Origin: Candidatus Heimdallarchaeota archaeon
GTDB lineage: Archaea; Asgardarchaeota; Heimdallarchaeia; Heimdallarchaeales; Heimdallarchaeaceae
NCBI GenBank assembly: GCA_030628305.1
Contig: DAOVRE010000007.1
Coordinates: 1-16,607 of the forward strand
Length of the DNA: 16,607 bases
Direction: 5' to 3'
Shown: piece by piece, positions 1-7,396 of the stretch
How positions within the stretch are numbered: position 1 is the stretch's first letter
Layout of the letters: every line of letters starts with the position of its first letter
Made by a program: the position numbers and the translations under genes
Notes under the pieces: generated by a model
Database searches by the model: none
Told to the model about the DNA's origin: nothing
What the model saw: only the letters and a program-made list of their open reading frames with translations

Positions 1-608
1 AAGAAACGCGCTTCATCCGCAGTGATTCCCATTGCTGAAAAGATAACTGCAAATTCTTCTTCAGTACCAAGAACTTTAGCTTGACGAGCAATTTGAGCTG
101 CAAGCATATTGTGAGGAAGACCACTCCCACTGAATAATGGCAGTTTTTGCCCTCTAACCAGTGTAAGAAGCGTATCAATTGTGCTGATACCTGTTTCAAT
201 AAACTCATTAGGATATTGTCTTGCTGAAGGATTTATAGGAGCTCCATTAACATCTAATATCTTCTCAGGAACTATATCACCACCACCGTCTATTGGAGTA
301 CCTCTTCCATTGAAGACTCTCCCTAACATTTCTTTGCTTACACCTATTTGCATGGTCTCCCCTAAGAATCTGCAGATTGTGTCTTTTGTCTCTAAACCTG
401 CTGTTCCTTCAAAACATTGAATAACCGCTAAATCCTTAGAAACATCTAACACTTGCCCTCTTCTTCTTTCTCCCTTAGTTGTTTGGATTTCAACCATCTC
501 TCCATATGAAACACCACCCATCCCTTTCAAACCAACAAACATTAGAGGTCCAGAAACTTCTGTTACTGTTTTGAATTCTCTTGCTTCGTATGTCTCTTTT
601 ATTGTCAT
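1..608 (-). CDS. atpB: A-type ATP synthase/ATPase subunit B (C-terminal part outside window)
   Basis: Non-catalytic B subunit of the A1 head, which alternates with subunit A in the hexamer. About 202 N-terminal residues are visible; the frame is open at base 1, so the gene is cut by the window edge and not broken. The beta-barrel region carries [11 protein letters not shown] and [20 protein letters not shown], followed by [11 protein letters not shown] and [17 protein letters not shown]. The degenerate nucleotide loop [13 protein letters not shown], typical of archaeal B subunits, replaces a true Walker A. Two ATGs are adjacent (611 and 608). I chose 608 because the perfect Shine-Dalgarno GGTGAT at 613-618 lies 4 bases from it and only 1 base from the other. 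It sits about 13 bases after the atpA stop, so the two genes are surely cotranscribed and produced in matched amounts. Confidence 0.96.
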   Translation of the reverse strand, partial: MTIKETYEAREFKTVTEVSGPLMFVGLKGMGGVSYGEMVEIQTTKGERRRGQVLDVSKDLAVIQCFEGTAGLETKDTICRFLGETMQIGVSKEMLGRVFNGRGTPIDGGGDIVPEKILDVNGAPINPSARQYPNEFIETGISTIDTLLTLVRGQKLPLFSGSGLPHNMLAAQIARQAKVLGTEEEFAVIFSAMGITADEARF

Positions 609-621
609 CATTATCACCTAC

Positions 622-2409
622 TTACTTGTCTTCCTCCATTCCAAATTGTTGAGGTGTTAGACCATCAATTTCTTTCATCAGTTCATTTAAGCTAGTTTCG
701 ATTTCGCTTCTGTCAATATATTTCATTCTAGCAATTTTGACTACTGCACCATGATTGAAGATGTCTGAAACTATTGCACCCTTTTTGTATAAATCTGATG
801 CTTTTTCATAAAATCGAAGGATGGTTTTTAGCATGAGGTATTGTTTTTCAAGACTACAGAAACTGTCTATTTCATGGAACGCATTTTGTTGCAAGAAATC
901 TTCCTTAATCATTCTTGCTATTTCCAAAACTATTTTTTCACTTGGTGGTAAAGCATCAGGTCCTACTAAAGCAACAATGTCTTGAAGTTCCTTATCCTTC
1001 TGTAAAAGAGCTAATGCTTCAGAACGTAGTTTTGGAAATTCACTATTTACATTTTCTATGTAATAGTCTTCTAATGCTGACCAATATAGAGTGTAACTTA
1101 ATAAGTAGTCAATAGCTGGAAAATGTCTTCTGCTTGCAAGATCCTTTGATAAGGCCCAAAAAACTTTTACTATACGCAATGTGTTCTGTGTTACTGGTTC
1201 ACTGAAATCCCCACCAGGCGGACTAATTGCTCCTACAACAGTGATACTTGATTCCCTTGGGTTCGAACCTAGAGTTAATACTCTTCCTGCTCTTTCATAA
1301 TATTGGGCAATTCTTGAAGCGAGATACGCTGGGAATGATTCCTCCCCTGGCATTTCCTCTAAACGACCTGAAATTTCTCTCATAGCTTCGGCCCATCGAG
1401 AAGTGCTATCTGCCATCATTGCAACATCGTAACCCATATCACGGAAGAACTCAGCCAAAGTGATTCCAGTGTACACACTTGCTTCACGAGCAGCAACTGG
1501 CATGTTCGAAGTATTTGCAATCAATATTGTTCGATCCATCAACGGACCACCTGTATATGGATCTACAAGTTTTGGAAACTCTCTGAGAACATCAGTCATT
1601 TCGTTACCTCTCTCGCCGCAACCTACGTAAACAACAATTTTTGCATCAGACCATTTTGCAAGTTGATGCTGACTAACTGTTTTTCCTGTTCCAAAACCAC
1701 CTGGAATTGCACCTGTTCCGCCTTTTGCAATTGGAGCAAAAGTGTCGAAAATTCTTTGTCCAGTGATTAAAGGAATATTTGCAGGCAATCTTGCATGAAA
1801 TGGTCTAGGTTGTCTAACTGGCCATTCATGATAAAATTTCAAATCTATTTTATCCCCGCTAGGAGTTGCAATAGTTGCTGAAGTATCATCAATTGTATAA
1901 TCTCCTCTCTTTGCTATAAACTCTAATTTTCCTTTTATATTTGGTGGGACTAAAAGCTTAAAGTCGACTGTTGGAGTTTCAGGGATCTCGCCTAAAATAT
2001 CTCCTCCTGTAACTTTGTCTCCAACTTTTACTGAAGGTTCAAAATCCCACATTTTTTTATGATCTAAACCAGGAATCTCGATACCTCTTGCAATAAAATC
2101 TCCCGATTTCTCTTTAATGACCGGCAAAGGTCTTTGAATCCCATCAAAAATCTGTCGAATAAGACCGGGTCCTAATTCAACTGACAACGGTGCATTAGTC
2201 AGATAAACAGGTTCTCCAGGCATTAAACCTTCAGTACTCTCATAAACTTGAACTGTAGCTAAGTCACCTGTTAATCTGATGATTTCACCTACTAACTTCT
2301 CTTCACCTATTCTTGCTACATCGTAAAGTTTTGATCCTAACATATTAGAAGCCTGGACTACGGGTCCCGCGATTCTATCTATAATCCCAATTTGTTCAGA
2401 ACTAGCCAT
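622..2409 (-). CDS. atpA: A-type ATP synthase/ATPase catalytic subunit A
   Basis: Catalytic subunit of the A1 head; it hydrolyses or makes ATP, coupled to ion flow through the membrane part. 595 residues is full family length. An N-terminal barrel (about 5-70) is followed by the A-subunit-specific bulge region (about 110-200). The P-loop GGFGTGKT is at 237-244, GCGERGNE with the catalytic glutamate at 263-270, [10 protein letters not shown] at 333-342 and PPGGDFSEP at 397-405. The usual family P-loop is GPFGSGKT, so Pro is Gly here. No intein interrupts the P-loop, a common insertion site in archaea. The ATG at 2409 is the only sensible start; its Shine-Dalgarno is weak. A TATA-like ACTTAAAAAAAGG about 45-55 bases upstream suggests its own promoter, 120 bases after glmM. 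The subunit D, H and F genes lie elsewhere in the window. Confidence 0.98.
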   Translation of the reverse strand: MASSEQIGIIDRIAGPVVQASNMLGSKLYDVARIGEEKLVGEIIRLTGDLATVQVYESTEGLMPGEPVYLTNAPLSVELGPGLIRQIFDGIQRPLPVIKEKSGDFIARGIEIPGLDHKKMWDFEPSVKVGDKVTGGDILGEIPETPTVDFKLLVPPNIKGKLEFIAKRGDYTIDDTSATIATPSGDKIDLKFYHEWPVRQPRPFHARLPANIPLITGQRIFDTFAPIAKGGTGAIPGGFGTGKTVSQHQLAKWSDAKIVVYVGCGERGNEMTDVLREFPKLVDPYTGGPLMDRTILIANTSNMPVAAREASVYTGITLAEFFRDMGYDVAMMADSTSRWAEAMREISGRLEEMPGEESFPAYLASRIAQYYERAGRVLTLGSNPRESSITVVGAISPPGGDFSEPVTQNTLRIVKVFWALSKDLASRRHFPAIDYLLSYTLYWSALEDYYIENVNSEFPKLRSEALALLQKDKELQDIVALVGPDALPPSEKIVLEIARMIKEDFLQQNAFHEIDSFCSLEKQYLMLKTILRFYEKASDLYKKGAIVSDIFNHGAVVKIARMKYIDRSEIETSLNELMKEIDGLTPQQFGMEEDK

Positions 2410-2449
2410 GGTTATGTTCCTACTATCCTTTTCCTACTCAACTATTAGC

Positions 2450-2466
2450 TTCCTTTTTTTAAGTTT
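2450..2466 (-). promoter_or_regulatory. Probable TATA/BRE element for atpAB
   Basis: On the minus strand the gap between glmM and atpA reads AAAACTTAAAAAAAGG, an archaeal BRE/TATA-like element. Its centre is about 48 bases before the atpA ATG, giving an expected start of transcription roughly 20-25 bases before the codon. T-rich runs just after the glmM stop (about 2496-2518) could end the upstream transcript. Assignment is by pattern only. Confidence 0.4.
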
Positions 2467-2529
2467 TATTACATCTCCTTATTTGCTTTGGAATGCTCTT
2501 AAAATGAAAACTAAAAGAAGAGAACAGAT

Positions 2530-3897
2530 TTAGCTTAATCTTTGTAATGCATCCTGAACAAGCCCCATACCCTTAGTCATAATATCACTTGCATTTTTCT
2601 CAGTTTTAGCTTCAGCGAATATTCTGAAAATAGGCTCTGTTCCAGAAGGTCTAATTAATACCCAACCTTCATCATCGATGAGTTTCACTCCATCCATACT
2701 TATGAGTTCAACATTTTCTGGGACGGTTGCAACAATGTGATCCATTACCTTCTTTTTTAATTCATTTGGGCAGGATAATTTGTTTTTCTTCTGAAAATAT
2801 TCAGGCAATTCTAGTACCAAATCACTGAAAGTTTTTTCAGTTTCTGCCAATATATTTGCCATCAGAGCCGCAGCCATCGCACCATCTCGTACGCTTTGAT
2901 GTAATCCATAAAATAACCCCCCATTCTCTTCTCCCCCTAGAAGACTGTTCCTGGATATCATTTCTCTACTTACAAAAATACAACCTACTGGAGTCCAGAT
3001 TACCTTTCCTCCCATCGCATCAGCAATATCAACAACTGCAGATGACGAGCTAACAGGTGTAACAAATTGTTTGTTTTCATGATTACTCATAAACCATTTT
3101 TCAAACAAAGCTATAGATTTATCTCCAAAGAAAATAGTGCCCTTTTCATCTCCAAATATTGCTCTATCTGCATCTCCATCATGTGCTACTGAGAAATTGC
3201 ATTTGCTTTGCAAAGTGATTTTACTCATTTCAGTTAGTTTTTCTGGGTTAGGCTCTGATCCTCTTCCTGGGAACCTTCCATCTAAATTACCATTAACTGT
3301 AATTACTCTCACTCCAAGTTGTTTAAGTAATTCTGGAGTAATGACACTCCCAGCTCCGTTTCCAGTATCAACTACAACAGACATCTTTTTCTTTTGTATG
3401 TTATCTATGTTTACTAATTGTATTATTTGATTAATGTATTCCTGTTTAAGATCCATTTTTGTGACTGAACCATTTTCATTCCAAGGAGTACAGTTAAATT
3501 GCTCTTTCTCAAAAATTTCTTCAACTTTAAGTTGTTTTCTTATATCAATTTCAATTCCATCATCGTCTATGATTTTGAGACCGTTAAATTGAGGGGTGTT
3601 GTGACTTGCTGTAACCACTATTCCCATGTTTGTTTGTAAATGTTTTACTGCAAATTGAACCAAGGGAGTGGGAACCACACCTAAATCTATTACTTCTATC
3701 CCACTTGCAAGGAAACTAGAAATGACATTGTTTTTGATAAAAGGACTACTAAGCCTGGAATCTGTTCCTATGATTACAGTTCCCTTATTTATTAACATTG
3801 AAGCTATAGCAGAAGACATTTTTGATATAAATTCCGGTGTAATTAAATCACCAATAATGCCTCTTATCCCGTTGGTTCCAAAATATTTCATATTCAT
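2530..3897 (-). CDS. glmM: Phosphoglucosamine mutase-type alpha-D-phosphohexomutase
   Basis: Interconverts glucosamine-6-phosphate and glucosamine-1-phosphate on the way to UDP-GlcNAc, in the cytosol. All four phosphohexomutase signatures are present, numbered from the chosen start: phosphoserine loop TASHN (96-100), metal site DGDADR (240-245), sugar-specificity loop GGEENGG (321-327) and phosphate loop RPSGTEP (416-422). GGEENGG resembles archaeal GlmM rather than the GGExSGH of many phosphomannomutases, but phosphomannomutase/phosphoglucomutase activity cannot be excluded because archaeal members can be broad. The frame opens at a TTG (3912). I prefer the ATG at 3897 because GTGAT lies just upstream at about 3900-3904. 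A second ATG follows two codons later. Length is 455 residues, normal for the family. It is alone before atpA on this strand and divergent from atpH. Confidence 0.9.
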   Translation of the reverse strand: MNMKYFGTNGIRGIIGDLITPEFISKMSSAIASMLINKGTVIIGTDSRLSSPFIKNNVISSFLASGIEVIDLGVVPTPLVQFAVKHLQTNMGIVVTASHNTPQFNGLKIIDDDGIEIDIRKQLKVEEIFEKEQFNCTPWNENGSVTKMDLKQEYINQIIQLVNIDNIQKKKMSVVVDTGNGAGSVITPELLKQLGVRVITVNGNLDGRFPGRGSEPNPEKLTEMSKITLQSKCNFSVAHDGDADRAIFGDEKGTIFFGDKSIALFEKWFMSNHENKQFVTPVSSSSAVVDIADAMGGKVIWTPVGCIFVSREMISRNSLLGGEENGGLFYGLHQSVRDGAMAAALMANILAETEKTFSDLVLELPEYFQKKNKLSCPNELKKKVMDHIVATVPENVELISMDGVKLIDDEGWVLIRPSGTEPIFRIFAEAKTEKNASDIMTKGMGLVQDALQRLS

Positions 3898-3917
3898 TAC
3901 ATCACAGAACAAATCTC

Positions 3918-3929
3918 ATGTTATAACAT
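3918..3929 (-). promoter_or_regulatory. Perfect 12-bp palindrome overlapping probable glmM TATA box
   Basis: ATGTTATAACAT is its own reverse complement. Its centre TTATAA sits about 26 bases upstream of the glmM ATG, the expected place for a TATA box of a nearly leaderless transcript. The symmetry may be chance in AT-rich DNA or a regulator site overlapping the box. Confidence 0.4.
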
Positions 3930-4032
3930 TTTCTAATTTCATCCTAATAAGAATCAAACAAGAAAACATAGAGATAGAACAAAATCTTTTAAAAACTACA
4001 CCGTTGGAATATCTTAACGACACGAATTAAAG

Positions 4033-4353
4033 ATGGTCTTTACTATGAGCGTTGACTTTCTAAAAACCATAAGAGAAACAGAAAGAGAGTGCGAACAAGA
4101 TATCAAGAACGCCGAAACTACTAAACAAAATGCTTTAATGGAAGCAGAAAAGAAAACAGTTTTGAAAATTCGAGATATCGAAATTCAAGCTAAAGAAGAA
4201 GCTACTAAAATTTTGTCTGGTGTAAAAGATAGAGTCGAAAAAGAATACGTCAAAATGCTTAATTTATTCGAAGAAGAGCAAAATGAGTTAAAAGCTAAAG
4301 CAAAAATACAAGAGAAAAAAGCAGCTGACTTTGTCTTAGAAGAAATAATGTAA
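4033..4353 (+). CDS. atpH: A-type ATPase subunit H (peripheral stalk coiled coil)
   Basis: Short, highly charged helical protein of 106 residues with continuous heptad-like Glu/Lys/Ala pattern from about residue 10 to 100 and no membrane segment. This matches AhaH/subunit H (G-like), which pairs with subunit E to form the peripheral stalk holding the A1 head still. The N-terminal stretch FLKTIRETERECEQDI followed by the alanine/charge pattern is family-like. Two starts are possible: ATG 4033, or ATG 4045 giving MSVDFLKTIRE, which is nearer the family's usual beginning. A TATA-like CTTTTAAAAAC at about 3986-3996 fits either. It is followed after 19 bases by atpF with no atpE or atpC between them, although E is its obligatory partner in known enzymes. 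The assignment rests on coiled-coil character plus the atpF neighbour. Confidence 0.8.
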   Translation: MVFTMSVDFLKTIRETERECEQDIKNAETTKQNALMEAEKKTVLKIRDIEIQAKEEATKILSGVKDRVEKEYVKMLNLFEEEQNELKAKAKIQEKKAADFVLEEIM

Positions 4354-4372
4354 AACATTGACAGTGATTCCA

Positions 4373-4702
4373 ATGAGTACTCCTCAAAGAACAAAAATCG
4401 TAAGCGTAGGCGATGAAGAAACATCTATGGGCTTTAAATTAGCAGGAATATCAGAGGTTTATACTGAAGAACCTGAAAAATCTGGTTCTATCTTGCGTTC
4501 TCTTGCCGATGATCCTGAGATAGCTGTTCTTATTATCACTGAAGAAGTGGCAAAAGCGAATGTTGATGTTATAAGAAGAATACGCATTCATCCCTACCCT
4601 GTTATCGTTGAAGTTCCAGGTAAGAAAGCAAAATATGATAGTGCCGAGGATAAAGTTCGTGCATTGATCAAAATGGCTTTAGGTATTGACATAGAAATGT
4701 AA
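4373..4702 (+). CDS. atpF: A-type ATPase subunit F (central stalk)
   Basis: Small alpha/beta subunit of the rotating central stalk, bound to subunit D. The 109 residues show the family pattern: IVSVGDEETSMGFKLAGI near the N-terminus, ADDPEIAVLIITEEVA in the middle, PVIVEVPGK near the C-terminus, then a short helix ending ALIKMALGIDIEM. The frame could begin with a TTG at 4358. I chose ATG 4373 because GTGATT at 4364-4369 is a well-placed ribosome-binding site, giving MSTPQRTKIVSVGDEE as in relatives. It lies 19 bases after atpH and is presumably cotranscribed. The usual archaeal order is ...E-C-F-A-B-D, so here F has lost its usual neighbours. Confidence 0.93.
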   Translation: MSTPQRTKIVSVGDEETSMGFKLAGISEVYTEEPEKSGSILRSLADDPEIAVLIITEEVAKANVDVIRRIRIHPYPVIVEVPGKKAKYDSAEDKVRALIKMALGIDIEM

Positions 4703-4718
4703 AAAAATATATACTTAG
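4703..4718 (+). promoter_or_regulatory. TATA-like element before the small membrane protein gene
   Basis: AAAAAATATATACTTAG begins directly after the atpF stop. It lies about 30-40 bases before the ATG at 4747, with GAGG at 4735-4738 as a possible ribosome-binding site. This suggests a promoter for the following membrane protein and NAC genes. It may also simply be an AT-rich spacer. Confidence 0.45.
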
Positions 4719-4746
4719 TTTTCTATATTAAAAAGAGGAAAAACCA

Positions 4747-5001
4747 ATGAATGACAAATTTGTTGGAGTGGTAATGATTATCAGCTCTTTAGGTGTGATG
4801 GTTTTTATGTTTATATGGACCATTATCCTTCCGATATTAGATGAACAGTTTCTGTTCAAAGCCTATATGGCTATTGCAACTGTATTATTTAGTGCAATCT
4901 TTGTTTTAACAATGTTAACCGTATGGATTGGTTTAAATTTTCTAAAGAACCGAGCTCCTAAAGAAGATATATCTGAACAAAAAATTGAAATTAAACAATA
5001 A
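4747..5001 (+). CDS. Small two-TM membrane protein, function unknown
   Basis: 84 residues with two clear hydrophobic segments: about 6-29 (FVGVVMIISSLGVMVFMFIW and onward) and about 39-65 (AYMAIATVLFSAIFVLTMLT and onward). A short polar tail NRAPKEDISEQKIEIKQ follows. The loop between the helices contains DEQF. Positive charge after the second segment (LKNRAPK) suggests a cytosolic C-terminus and therefore, with two spans, a cytosolic N-terminus. It has no signal peptide site. It loosely resembles small archaeal two-TM proteins whose second helix ends in a WIG motif (here VWIGLNFLKN), but I cannot name a family. The NAC gene follows after 12 bases, so the two are very probably cotranscribed. 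A link to membrane protein insertion would be inference only. Confidence 0.8.
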   Translation: MNDKFVGVVMIISSLGVMVFMFIWTIILPILDEQFLFKAYMAIATVLFSAIFVLTMLTVWIGLNFLKNRAPKEDISEQKIEIKQ

Positions 5002-5013
5002 TGGTGAATCTAT

Positions 5014-5391
5014 ATGATTGGTGGAAAAAGACCTATGTCACCTCGTGAAGCTAAAAGAATGCAAGCGAGAATGAGACAAATTGAATTAGAAGATGTAGAA
5101 GAAGTAATTATTCGCTTTGCAGACAAGGAAACGGTGATTTATACTCCTTCTGTTAGGAAAGCTTTTATTCCTGGTATGATGGATTCTGATACTTGGCAAG
5201 TTGTAGGACCTGGTATTGACCGTCCTCGAGGTAGCGAATCTGGTGCGACTGCCGGTGTTAATATCAACGAAGCAGATGTAGAACTGGTTATGGCCCAAAC
5301 AGGTGCATCAGAAGAAGCGGTTCGCAAAGCCCTAGAAGAAGAAAACGGCGATTTAGCTGGAGCCATTGTAAAACTAAAAACAAAGAAATGA
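5014..5391 (+). CDS. nac: Nascent polypeptide-associated complex protein (NAC, alpha type)
   Basis: Archaeal NAC forms a homodimer at the ribosome exit tunnel and contacts emerging chains. The 125 residues match the family layout: a basic N-terminal segment with PREAKRMQARMRQ, which in relatives supports ribosome binding; the NAC beta domain (about 25-75) with EEVIIRFADKETVIYTPSV and DTWQVVGP; and a C-terminal UBA domain (about 87-123) with ELVMAQTGASEEAVRKALEE and NGDLAGAIVKL. The start is supported by GGTGAA at 5003-5008. It shares a likely transcript with the two-TM protein upstream. Its stop lies only 4 bases from the stop of the converging PUA gene, leaving no room for a dedicated terminator. 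Confidence 0.95.
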   Translation: MIGGKRPMSPREAKRMQARMRQIELEDVEEVIIRFADKETVIYTPSVRKAFIPGMMDSDTWQVVGPGIDRPRGSESGATAGVNINEADVELVMAQTGASEEAVRKALEEENGDLAGAIVKLKTKK

Positions 5392-5395
5392 AGAT

Positions 5396-5881
5396 TTATT
5401 TCTTTTCCCCTATTCCCTTTCTAGTATCTACTGCAACACCAATATTCATCTGTAACATCAGCTTTCCAGGCATTTTTGCTATTCCGATCCCAATAAATTC
5501 GTCTTGGTGATTAACAATTAGTACTTCTTCCTTAGGGGATATTTTTTCATCGGCTTCTAAAACGTGTTTTGCAAAGACAGATTTACTTTTTCTTATGAAA
5601 GATTCTATGTCTTCAATTATCTTTACTCTCATCCCTAGTTTGTTTTCATATAATTTTTCTCCCCCAGCAATGGAAAGTATAAGAAAGCCATCACGAACAC
5701 GAAAAGAGCATAATCTATCGCCGTTTAAATACACAATTTTTATCCTTTTTGTGCCCCTAGAACGTTCAACCATTATATCTTTAGGAAACAATACATCGCC
5801 TGCCCCCCTTCCAAATTGAAAATCGGCTATTCCCTTTAATTGCCTTATGTCATAAAGTGTTGGTTTCTCCGATCTAGGCAT
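5396..5881 (-). CDS. Standalone C2-PUA domain protein of ArcTGT/ArcS type
   Basis: 161 residues matching the C-terminal half of archaeosine tRNA-guanine transglycosylase or archaeosine synthase, without any catalytic domain. Residues about 1-85 form the C2-like domain with IADFQFGRGAGDVLF, RIKIVYLNGDRLCSFR and DGFLILSIAGGEKL. Residues about 86-155 form a PUA RNA-binding domain with MRVKIIEDIESFIRKSKSVF, EEVLIVNHQDEFIGIGIA and GVAVDTRKG. In relatives this module places the D-arm of tRNA so that G15 can be modified. Split ArcTGT enzymes with a separate PUA subunit are known in some archaea, so the partner may be elsewhere in the genome. The frame could open at a TTG (5956) inside the upstream gene, but ATG 5881 starts the recognisable domain. 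An AT-rich TTTTTATTA about 28 bases upstream could be its promoter. Confidence 0.82.
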   Translation of the reverse strand: MPRSEKPTLYDIRQLKGIADFQFGRGAGDVLFPKDIMVERSRGTKRIKIVYLNGDRLCSFRVRDGFLILSIAGGEKLYENKLGMRVKIIEDIESFIRKSKSVFAKHVLEADEKISPKEEVLIVNHQDEFIGIGIAKMPGKLMLQMNIGVAVDTRKGIGEKK

Positions 5882-5939
5882 GTTATGTAGACTGTTTGTA
5901 TTAGTAATAAAAATTGTTATTGGCAAGAAGTAGTTATTT

Positions 5940-6776
5940 CTAATATTTGTCAACAAAGATATCCGAACATAAATGATACAATCTTGATGAATATTTTTTA
6001 ATTTGCCTAATCTCTTTTACTTCTATTTTGTATCCGGATTCATTTATGGCTTGTTTAACAATCTCTATTGGTTGTTCTAAATTATCTCGGGGCGCTAGAC
6101 TGTGATAGTGTATCCACCCTTGATTTTCTATTGCTTCTAAGGCACATCGAAACTGTTTGTAATCGATGTCAAAGTACCCCATTAACACTCTAGTTGCAAA
6201 GTTTTTCGGTGTACTAGTTCTATTATTTCCATAGATTGGAAAATATCTATTACTTACTTTGTTTACCGCAACATTTTGTTTTAGAAAATCAAACGCAATT
6301 TGATTCCATTCAATGCCATAAACTCTAATAGACGGTCTATTCACAACAATAGGCAAGGATAAATTTCCAATACAAGCAAACATATCACAAATAATTTCGT
6401 TATCACTCACTGCTTGAATTAAGTGATTTCTTTCATTCTTATTCCCTGGAGAAAACGTGACCGATTCCAAATCTATTTTGAAAATAGTATTAAATTCTTT
6501 GTGGGAAGTTTTTGTCCTTTTTTCTCCAGCGACATGCGTAATAACTGGTTTTCGATAAGGTGAAATGGTGTCTAATTGCTCTACAACTATCTTAACTTGA
6601 GGATCAATTGAGATTAATTGCTCCCCTATCGTTCTTTTGTAGTCATCTATCTTCGGATTTAGGTGTCTAATAACTGCAATATCTCCTATAACAGCATACC
6701 CAGAAGGTAGTTTATCTAGTAAATCTTTGGGTATCTTCCCCTTTAGTGATTCTTGAAGTTTCTCTTTGAATTTCAT
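5940..6776 (-). CDS. taw2: Taw2-like tRNA(Phe) wyosine aminocarboxypropyltransferase (Trm5/TYW2 family)
   Basis: Class I SAM-fold enzyme. Taw2/TYW2 transfers the 3-amino-3-carboxypropyl group of SAM to 4-demethylwyosine at tRNA(Phe) position 37. Numbered from the chosen ATG: GYAVIGDIAVI (26-36), PYR (73-75), SHKEF (91-95), NER (114-116), motif I DMFACIG (131-137), YGIEWNQIAFDFLKQN (153-168), VLMGYF (197-202) and IHYH (222-225). The LMGY form instead of Trm5's NLP, and IHYH, argue for Taw2 over Trm5. Motif I is DMFAGIG in relatives, so Cys for Gly is unusual. The frame opens at TTG 6803. ATG 6776 is preferred because it gives the family start and lies about 30-38 bases after a TAATATTAAAAA element. 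The C2-PUA gene lies downstream, and endA diverges upstream. Confidence 0.85.
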   Translation of the reverse strand: MKFKEKLQESLKGKIPKDLLDKLPSGYAVIGDIAVIRHLNPKIDDYKRTIGEQLISIDPQVKIVVEQLDTISPYRKPVITHVAGEKRTKTSHKEFNTIFKIDLESVTFSPGNKNERNHLIQAVSDNEIICDMFACIGNLSLPIVVNRPSIRVYGIEWNQIAFDFLKQNVAVNKVSNRYFPIYGNNRTSTPKNFATRVLMGYFDIDYKQFRCALEAIENQGWIHYHSLAPRDNLEQPIEIVKQAINESGYKIEVKEIRQIKKYSSRLYHLCSDIFVDKY

Positions 6777-6843
6777 TAAACCTAAAGAATCTTTTAACAC
6801 CAATTTTTAATATTATCCTCTCTTTCGTATTACTAGAAGAAGA

Positions 6844-7392
6844 ATGTTACTACAAGCAAAATTGAACCAAGACTTTGCATTAATAGTAGAAAAAGAAGGT
6901 AATTCTCTATACAGTCAAGGTTGGTATGGTCAATATACAAACAAGAATCACTTGAAATTAGATCCCTATGAGACTGTAATTCTCCTAGAAAGAGGTAGAA
7001 TTGAAGTAGTAGAATCAAATGACGACATCCTATCTCTCTCTGAAGTGGTAGCATTTTTCTCAAATAACATCCCAAATTTTCTCGTTCATTATCTTCTCTA
7101 TAAAGACTTGCGCGGAAGAGGCTATGTTATAAAACGCCATTCGAAGAACAATAAATACTTCGAACTCTACGAAAGAGGTGCAACTCCTAAAAATGCAAAA
7201 CATTTAGCATTAGTAGTTCCCATGGTTGAGGGTGTTTTGTTTGACATAGACAGCATTGATCAAATTGTCTCTGAATCAAAATCAATTAGTAAGCAGTTGA
7301 TTTTTGCAGTTATTGACAGTTTAGGGGATGTTTCTTATTACAGTGTAAGTGAGCTGGAATTCCCTGATCTTACTGAACAAAAGGAGATTTGA
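6844..7392 (+). CDS. endA: tRNA-splicing endonuclease, single-domain type
   Basis: Cuts introns from tRNA precursors at bulge-helix-bulge structures. 182 residues is the size of the euryarchaeal alpha4-type enzyme. An N-terminal domain (about 1-75) is followed by the catalytic domain containing VHYLLYKDLRGRGYVIK (81-97). The catalytic triad is intact: Y109 in FELYERG, H120 in NAKH and K150 in SISKQLIFAVID. The Tyr-His spacing is one residue longer than in the Y-x9-H pattern I remember for relatives. The end SYYSVSEL matches the family. With all three catalytic residues in one short chain it probably works as a homotetramer. The stop lies just before the next ATG (7397), within that gene's ribosome-binding region, so the two genes are translationally close. 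Confidence 0.93.
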   Translation: MLLQAKLNQDFALIVEKEGNSLYSQGWYGQYTNKNHLKLDPYETVILLERGRIEVVESNDDILSLSEVVAFFSNNIPNFLVHYLLYKDLRGRGYVIKRHSKNNKYFELYERGATPKNAKHLALVVPMVEGVLFDIDSIDQIVSESKSISKQLIFAVIDSLGDVSYYSVSELEFPDLTEQKEI

Positions 7393-7396
7393 CGAA

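Noticed and set aside
1678..1701. Possible intein in the atpA P-loop
   Set aside because: The P-loop GGFGTGKT is continuous, the protein has normal length and no splicing motifs are present.
3668..4030. 120-residue plus-strand frame running out of glmM into the glmM/atpH gap
   Set aside because: Most of it is antisense to the strongly recognisable glmM N-terminus; the remainder is promoter DNA.
5086..5366. Two minus-strand frames antisense to NAC
   Set aside because: NAC is a clear family match on plus with its own ribosome-binding site; the opposite frames have no recognisable content.
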